DNA of 11,979 nt from Planctomycetota bacterium (GTDB taxonomy: Bacteria > Planctomycetota > GCA-002687715 > DRQF01), in the NCBI GenBank assembly GCA_015485455.1, contig WFTN01000114.1:1-11979 (forward strand), given 5' to 3'. A model generated the notes under the pieces. The model did not search any database and was not told where the DNA came from. It saw only the letters and a list, made by a program, of their open reading frames with translations. This document shows, in pieces, positions 7,548 to 11,979 of the stretch. How positions within the stretch are numbered: position 1 is the stretch's first letter; each line of letters begins with the position of its first letter. Made by a program: the position numbers and the translations under genes.

Positions 7548-10500
7548 ATGTCTGACGGAAATCCGTCCCTCATTGCGGCAAGATTCACCTATCGCTACCG
7601 TTTCGTCACCAGCATTTTTGTCCTGGCTCTTGTCATTGGCTTCTTCGCCAGGGGTGCTGCCACTGTCAGCAGTTTCGATGAGGGCTTGACTCGCATTGGG
7701 GATGTCTCCAACGGACTGAAGGAGCAACCCCCAACCGTCTTTGATTCGCGCATGGATATCTGGTTCGACGAGGCAGATCCTGCGGTTGGCACCTACAATC
7801 AAATCGAAGATCGCTTCGTATCAGAAGATTTCGTCATGGTGGCTTTCAAAGAGGATGATCACCCTTTCGGAGTCTTTAGCCCCAATTCCCTGTCTGCCAT
7901 TGCCCGACTCTCCCAACAATTCATGACGATTCCTGGGGTGAGACATGTTCGCAGCCTCACCGTCAATCCTTGGATTCGCTGGGGCAGAATCGAAGACGAT
8001 ACCGGGGCAGAAGATGGTCTCATTATTTCTGACCTCTTCGAAGGGGATCCCCTCGGCTACAGCCGTCACGATGTCATCGAACGCATGATTGCCGTACTCG
8101 GCGCTTCTCGAACCGCTAAGAAAGTCGGAAAGGCCGCAGTGCTGGAGGTCCTCGGAGAACAAGCCAACTTCGATGACTACATCGGCGAGCCCAGGCTCCT
8201 GGGCACGATCATCAATGAGAGTGGCACGGTGGCAGCCATCCAATTGCAGATTCGTCGACCCAAAGACGCATCCGCTGGGGTGGACATACCCGAACTCATG
8301 AGCCATGAGCTTGCGTCCAACCTGTACTCGACAAAATTTCAACAGGCGGCTCTTCGAGGCATCGCACATTTCTTGCGCCTTGAGGCGGGGACGGCCCCAC
8401 CGACAGCCGAGCGCGCAGGTTTGCAAGATTGGATCAACAGCCTCGAACCCGGTGAAAAGAAAAAGGCACTTCTGTTTGAACTGAACGATCCAACCCGCAA
8501 TTTCATGGTGGATGAGCATGGCAATAACCGCCGTAAATTTCACGCCTATGACCCCGATGGCACGGGAGGTTGGATCGACCGCACAGACCCGAGCAACCCT
8601 GAAGTGGCCCCCCCTGACTTCAAGCCCAGCCCTCTCAGCACCTATCAATATCGCGTTGGAGGGGTCCCTACTTTCGAGCTAAATTTCGAAGACGTAGGTA
8701 TGTCTGATGCGAAGTTCATCCCCCTGATGTTTCTGGTCATCGCCGTCTCCCTACTCATCGTCTTTCGAAAGGTCGTGGGAGTTCTTGCACCCCTAGCTGT
8801 GGTGTTCGGCTCCATCTTCGGCATGGTTGGTTTTTCGCTTTCTCAAGGAAACCTCTTCAATAACCTGACAATGATCGCTCCAAACATGGTGACTGCCGTC
8901 GGCATCGCGGATGCCATTCATTTGGTCGCTGCTTGGATGGCCCTCAGATCAAAATACGAATACAAGAGCGATCTAATCATTGAAGTCATGAGTAAGAATG
9001 CCCTCCCCGTACTCCTCACGTCCATCACAACGGCCATTGGCTTCTTCTCTTTGACAGTTAGTACGATTCTCCCCGTGAGGATGCTTGGCACTATCGCCGG
9101 CTTGGGAACTCTTTTCGCCTACCTGCTATCCATGTCTATCGTCCCAGCAATTCTTTCATTGGTCCCCCACAAGAACCCCAAACAAAAGAAACCATCAGGC
9201 ATGACCACCTTCTTTTCAGAAGAGCGGGCCACAAAGCTCGTCACATTTCTGATTGGAAAGCGGAAACAGATACTTGCGTTCTCGAGCATCGTCATCGTTG
9301 TTTCACTTGTCGGAGTTTCTCGGATCGAAATCGATTCCGACTTTCGTGGCATGTTCCCGGATGACAACAAGGTCATGTCAGAATTCACCTGGATCGAGAA
9401 TCACCTGGGGGGCGTGGGGGATCTTGAAATCGTCTTCGAAGCGCCGAGATCCCAAAGAACCCTGGCGGATCTCAGCGACGACGAGCGCCAAGAGTTAGAG
9501 GACCTCAAGTTAAGAGCAGCTCTATCGGCCCAGGGTGAGTCCAAGAATCTGTCTGACGGAGAACAAAAAGAACTCGCTCTGCTCACCTCGAAAGAAGAAG
9601 ACATCAATCGTGGCCGGATTGGTGTGGACCCCACTTTTCTGGGGGCTGTTGCAGCATTCGAGGATCGCCTAAGGTCTGAGTCAAAGAAAGAAGGTTCACC
9701 CGTTCGCATACTCACCGACCTCATCAGTCCCCTCGACGTTCTGAGGAAGATGCACCAAGTTCAAAACGAAAATAGGGCGGCGGCCTATCGCGTCCCCAAT
9801 GAATCTGACGTTCAAGAAGAAGCTCGTCAACCCAGGCTTAGCTATGATGAATGGACCGAAGAATGGCAACTAACTCCAGCCCAAACTGGCTCGAACCTCA
9901 TTGCACAATATTACCTGCAATATGAAAACGGGGCCAAGCCTGGCGAGAACCTCTCGACCCAACTCAGTGGCAATCGTACCCACTTTCGAATGCAGGGGCG
10001 CCTACTTCAAGCGCCAACTCTCACTCTTCTCGCCGCCTTCAATCGTATTCGAGAGATCGCTTTCGATGAGTTCCCCCTACTCACAACAACTCTGCATCTG
10101 GATGGCGACGAAATACCGCATTCCGCTGACATGACTTTGTCGGGGAAAATGCTTCTCAATGCTCGCACTATGGATGTCTTCTCCAAGGGGTTCTTGACCT
10201 CCATGTCCATCGCACTCATGGCCATCACAATCCTCATCGCCATCATTTTCCGGTCATTGCGCTTGGCGGTGATTAGCATCGTGCCCAACATTCTGCCCAT
10301 CGCAATTCCCTTGAGTTTCTTTGGTATCTTCGGCGTTGCCCTCCATGGTCCAGCTATCCTCGTCTCTTCCATTGCCTTAGGAGTTTGCGTTGATGATACG
10401 ATCCACTTCTTCACACAATTCGCTCGGGGTAAGAAACAGGGACTGAGCAACCGCCATGCCTTGGTGCGCATGTTTCAGGAAAGCGGAACCGCCGTCGTCC

Positions 10501-10724
10501 TTACTTCGATCGTGCTCATGTTAGGTTTCTGCTCTTTGGCCTTGTCCGAATTTACTCCCAACAAGATCATGGGATATTTGGCAGTTGGTATGATTGGCTT
10601 GGCACTCATAGCAGACCTAATCGTGGCCCCGGTTCTTTTGAGCCTATTGCCGGAGAAGGACTCACAGGCCGACGAGATCGAATCAGAAAATGAAACAAAG
10701 AATGCGACTCTTCAACACGTCTAA
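7548..10724 (+). CDS. RND-superfamily (MMPL-type) inner-membrane transporter
   Basis: Predicted proton-driven exporter of 1058 aa with the two-fold RND layout. TM1 is at about 20-36, a large periplasmic loop at 37-388, and TM2-6 between about 390 and 540. A cytoplasmic linker leads to TM7 (575-590), a second periplasmic loop (591-880), and TM8-12 (882-1034). TM4 and TM10 carry matching charged motifs, D455-A-I-H458 and D949-D950-T-I-H953, where RND proteins relay protons. The family (MMPL, hopanoid-type and related exporters) typically moves lipids or other hydrophobic molecules, mostly without a membrane-fusion partner, and none is encoded here. The ATG has a good AAGAGG site at 7535-7540. 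The second loop contains a charged helical insert (about 638-690). The next gene starts 12 nt after the stop. Divergent tetR and operators predict substrate-induced expression. The substrate is unknown. Confidence 0.9.
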   Translation: MSDGNPSLIAARFTYRYRFVTSIFVLALVIGFFARGAATVSSFDEGLTRIGDVSNGLKEQPPTVFDSRMDIWFDEADPAVGTYNQIEDRFVSEDFVMVAFKEDDHPFGVFSPNSLSAIARLSQQFMTIPGVRHVRSLTVNPWIRWGRIEDDTGAEDGLIISDLFEGDPLGYSRHDVIERMIAVLGASRTAKKVGKAAVLEVLGEQANFDDYIGEPRLLGTIINESGTVAAIQLQIRRPKDASAGVDIPELMSHELASNLYSTKFQQAALRGIAHFLRLEAGTAPPTAERAGLQDWINSLEPGEKKKALLFELNDPTRNFMVDEHGNNRRKFHAYDPDGTGGWIDRTDPSNPEVAPPDFKPSPLSTYQYRVGGVPTFELNFEDVGMSDAKFIPLMFLVIAVSLLIVFRKVVGVLAPLAVVFGSIFGMVGFSLSQGNLFNNLTMIAPNMVTAVGIADAIHLVAAWMALRSKYEYKSDLIIEVMSKNALPVLLTSITTAIGFFSLTVSTILPVRMLGTIAGLGTLFAYLLSMSIVPAILSLVPHKNPKQKKPSGMTTFFSEERATKLVTFLIGKRKQILAFSSIVIVVSLVGVSRIEIDSDFRGMFPDDNKVMSEFTWIENHLGGVGDLEIVFEAPRSQRTLADLSDDERQELEDLKLRAALSAQGESKNLSDGEQKELALLTSKEEDINRGRIGVDPTFLGAVAAFEDRLRSESKKEGSPVRILTDLISPLDVLRKMHQVQNENRAAAYRVPNESDVQEEARQPRLSYDEWTEEWQLTPAQTGSNLIAQYYLQYENGAKPGENLSTQLSGNRTHFRMQGRLLQAPTLTLLAAFNRIREIAFDEFPLLTTTLHLDGDEIPHSADMTLSGKMLLNARTMDVFSKGFLTSMSIALMAITILIAIIFRSLRLAVISIVPNILPIAIPLSFFGIFGVALHGPAILVSSIALGVCVDDTIHFFTQFARGKKQGLSNRHALVRMFQESGTAVVLTSIVLMLGFCSLALSEFTPNKIMGYLAVGMIGLALIADLIVAPVLLSLLPEKDSQADEIESENETKNATLQHV

Positions 10725-10736
10725 GGACCAATAACA

Positions 10737-11651
10737 ATGAGACATCAATCAAGAACACTCCTTTGGGTAGTCATGGCCTTCGTTCTGTCCCATTCCGTGA
10801 GTCTAGGGCAGCAAGTAAAGAAAGAGCAAAAGGCAGTCAACAAGTCGGGGGTGCCCTTCCCCAAGACTCCAACCTTCTCAACTGAAGAACCGGCAGTTTA
10901 CGGCAAACAGTTGGCAAAATTCGCTGACCTTTACGAGCAAGGCTGGGTGGACGAAGTTTCTCGAGGTCGCATGACACTGACGGATGCCGGAGGCGATTCT
11001 GTCAAAAGAACGTTTTCTCGTCGAAGCCTGGAAGGAGCTGTTAAGGGCGACAAATTCCTCATTGGCTTTCTTTCCCCCAGCGAGATCAAAGGTGTCAAGG
11101 CGCTCACGTTTGAAAACCCAGGAAGCTCTGACGACAACTGGCTCTACTTACCATCAAACAAACGTGTTCGGCGCATCTCTGGTGCCAATAATACGGCAAG
11201 TTTCCAAGGCACGGAGTTTACCTATGAAGACTTGGTGAACTTGGACTACCGCGAGTTCAAATGGCGTTTCCTCAAGAACGACACTATCACGCGAGGCAGG
11301 AAGAAGCTGGAGGTGTTCAAGTTAGACGCCGTTCCCACCTATGCAGATACCGGCTATTCTCATATCCACGTCTATCTGAACCGCAAGACATGGCGTCAAG
11401 AACGAGTCGACTACTTCAACTTGGCTGGCCAACATCTCAAAACCAAAGACAATCGTGACTGGAAACTCAAGCACGGACGATTCTGGCGGGCAACCACAAT
11501 CGAAATGGCAAACCTACGCAGCAAAAAAACAACCCTCCTGACTCTTGATCGCTTCTTTGTCAATCTTTCTCTCTACACCAGCCGCAAAACGAAGAAGCCC
11601 CGGAAGAACCTGACGGCAGCAGCCTTCACCAAGCGAGCTCTTGCGCGATGA
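10737..11651 (+). CDS. Periplasmic LolA-like outer-membrane lipoprotein-sorting protein
   Basis: Secreted protein of 304 aa. A signal peptide has a basic start, a hydrophobic core (about 8-20) and a likely cut after SLG (22-24); there is no lipobox Cys. The mature part resembles the LolA-like family often found beside MMPL/RND exporters: PSEIKGVKALTF (113-124), a W-L-Y-L-P segment (135-139), a basic KRVRRI (142-147), and SFQGTEFTYEDL (155-166). LolA folds are open beta-barrels that carry acyl chains, so this protein probably shuttles a lipid or lipidated molecule between the RND pump and the outer membrane; that role is inferred. The C-terminus is strongly basic. An AAGGA site (10723-10727) overlaps the RND stop codon and sits 9 nt before the ATG, so it belongs to the RND operon. 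The stop TGA overlaps the next start as ATGA. Confidence 0.83.
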   Translation: MRHQSRTLLWVVMAFVLSHSVSLGQQVKKEQKAVNKSGVPFPKTPTFSTEEPAVYGKQLAKFADLYEQGWVDEVSRGRMTLTDAGGDSVKRTFSRRSLEGAVKGDKFLIGFLSPSEIKGVKALTFENPGSSDDNWLYLPSNKRVRRISGANNTASFQGTEFTYEDLVNLDYREFKWRFLKNDTITRGRKKLEVFKLDAVPTYADTGYSHIHVYLNRKTWRQERVDYFNLAGQHLKTKDNRDWKLKHGRFWRATTIEMANLRSKKTTLLTLDRFFVNLSLYTSRKTKKPRKNLTAAAFTKRALAR

Positions 11652-11979
11652 ATGTGGCCTCCCAACTGCTGAAGGCTTTCTTCCTTGCGCTCTTGTGTTT
11701 CTCCCTTGGTGGTTCCATGGCCCAAGCAGCCAGCCCTCAAATTGAATCGGGAACGGAAGATGAAATGGAGCGGTTGATCGAAGGTGTTCATCTTCAAGAG
11801 GAGGCAGAAGATGAGCTCCTCGATGACGGCCTGGATGATCTCTTGGAAGGGGCAGACAACGACGGGGATGGCGAAAGCACTTCATTTCTGAGAGATTGGA
11901 AGGGCTTTGCAGAAGTCGAGTTTCGCTTCTACTTTGCCGACCGCAACCAAGGGCGAAACGACGAAGACTTGCGTTTGAA
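11648..11979 (+). CDS. Secreted protein, N-terminal part; possible outer-membrane beta-barrel (cut by window end)
   Basis: Only 110 codons are visible, with no stop. The ATG overlaps the LolA-like stop (ATGA), which points to translational coupling. Residues 1-27 form a clear signal peptide (hydrophobic 8-20, cut after AQA). A highly acidic stretch of about 48 residues (33-76) follows and includes DNDGDG (70-75), which matches the DxDxDG calcium-loop pattern. From about 84 the sequence changes to alternating aromatic and polar residues (GFAEVEFRFYF, 86-96), typical of a first outer-membrane beta-strand. By context (RND, LolA-like, then a barrel) I infer the outer-membrane component of the same route. 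The family cannot be named from this fragment. Confidence 0.7.
   Translation, partial: MNVASQLLKAFFLALLCFSLGGSMAQAASPQIESGTEDEMERLIEGVHLQEEAEDELLDDGLDDLLEGADNDGDGESTSFLRDWKGFAEVEFRFYFADRNQGRNDEDLRL

Noticed and set aside
7821..8648. 275-aa open frame on the minus strand
   Set aside because: It is antisense to the RND gene, with no domain or start signal; treated as a shadow of the real gene.
1..11979. tRNA, rRNA, CRISPR or mobile-element sequences
   Set aside because: I looked for repeats, cloverleaf-like segments and transposase or integrase motifs and found none; the genes look chromosomal and intact.

Overview
This 12-kb chromosomal window of about 50-55% GC reads as ordinary bacterial DNA with three transcription blocks. 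Nothing in it is diagnostic of phylum. The best hint is the transmembrane Ser/Thr kinase with TPR repeats, whose stretch between kinase domain and membrane segment (an R-P-I-x-A-R motif, then a basic M-A-R-R-R-P) resembles kinases common in Planctomycetota. The frequent use of TTG or of poorly marked starts, and the aerobic-type KorAB, fit that but do not prove it. A Gram-negative (two-membrane) envelope is implied by the RND / LolA-like / predicted beta-barrel genes.

Region 1 (1-3142): korA-korB, the two-subunit 2-oxoglutarate:ferredoxin oxidoreductase. A sigma70-like promoter lies at 21-49, a leader hairpin at 56-76, and a very good intrinsic terminator at 3102-3142. The genes are 4 nt apart and form a closed two-gene operon for the oxidative decarboxylation step of the TCA cycle.

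Region 2 (3143-6734): one large membrane-anchored Ser/Thr protein kinase with eight contiguous 34-residue TPRs, probably starting at a TTG, followed by a 211-nt convergent intergenic region with a perfect 12-bp palindrome.

Region 3 (6735-11979): a TetR-family repressor gene diverges from an apparent operon encoding a 12-TM RND/MMPL-type transporter, a periplasmic LolA-like protein, and the N-terminus of a secreted protein that may be an outer-membrane beta-barrel (cut by the window end). The 201-nt divergent intergenic region holds two matching inverted-repeat sites (TTGAC-N4-CGGTCA), one close to tetR and one on the -35 of the transporter promoter. The repressor therefore probably controls both itself and the operon. 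The set looks like a regulated trans-envelope export or trafficking route for a lipid-like or hydrophobic substrate: inner-membrane pump, periplasmic carrier, outer-membrane component. This is the most interesting part of the window. The substrate cannot be read from sequence.

I see no tRNA, rRNA, CRISPR array, insertion sequence or phage-like gene.
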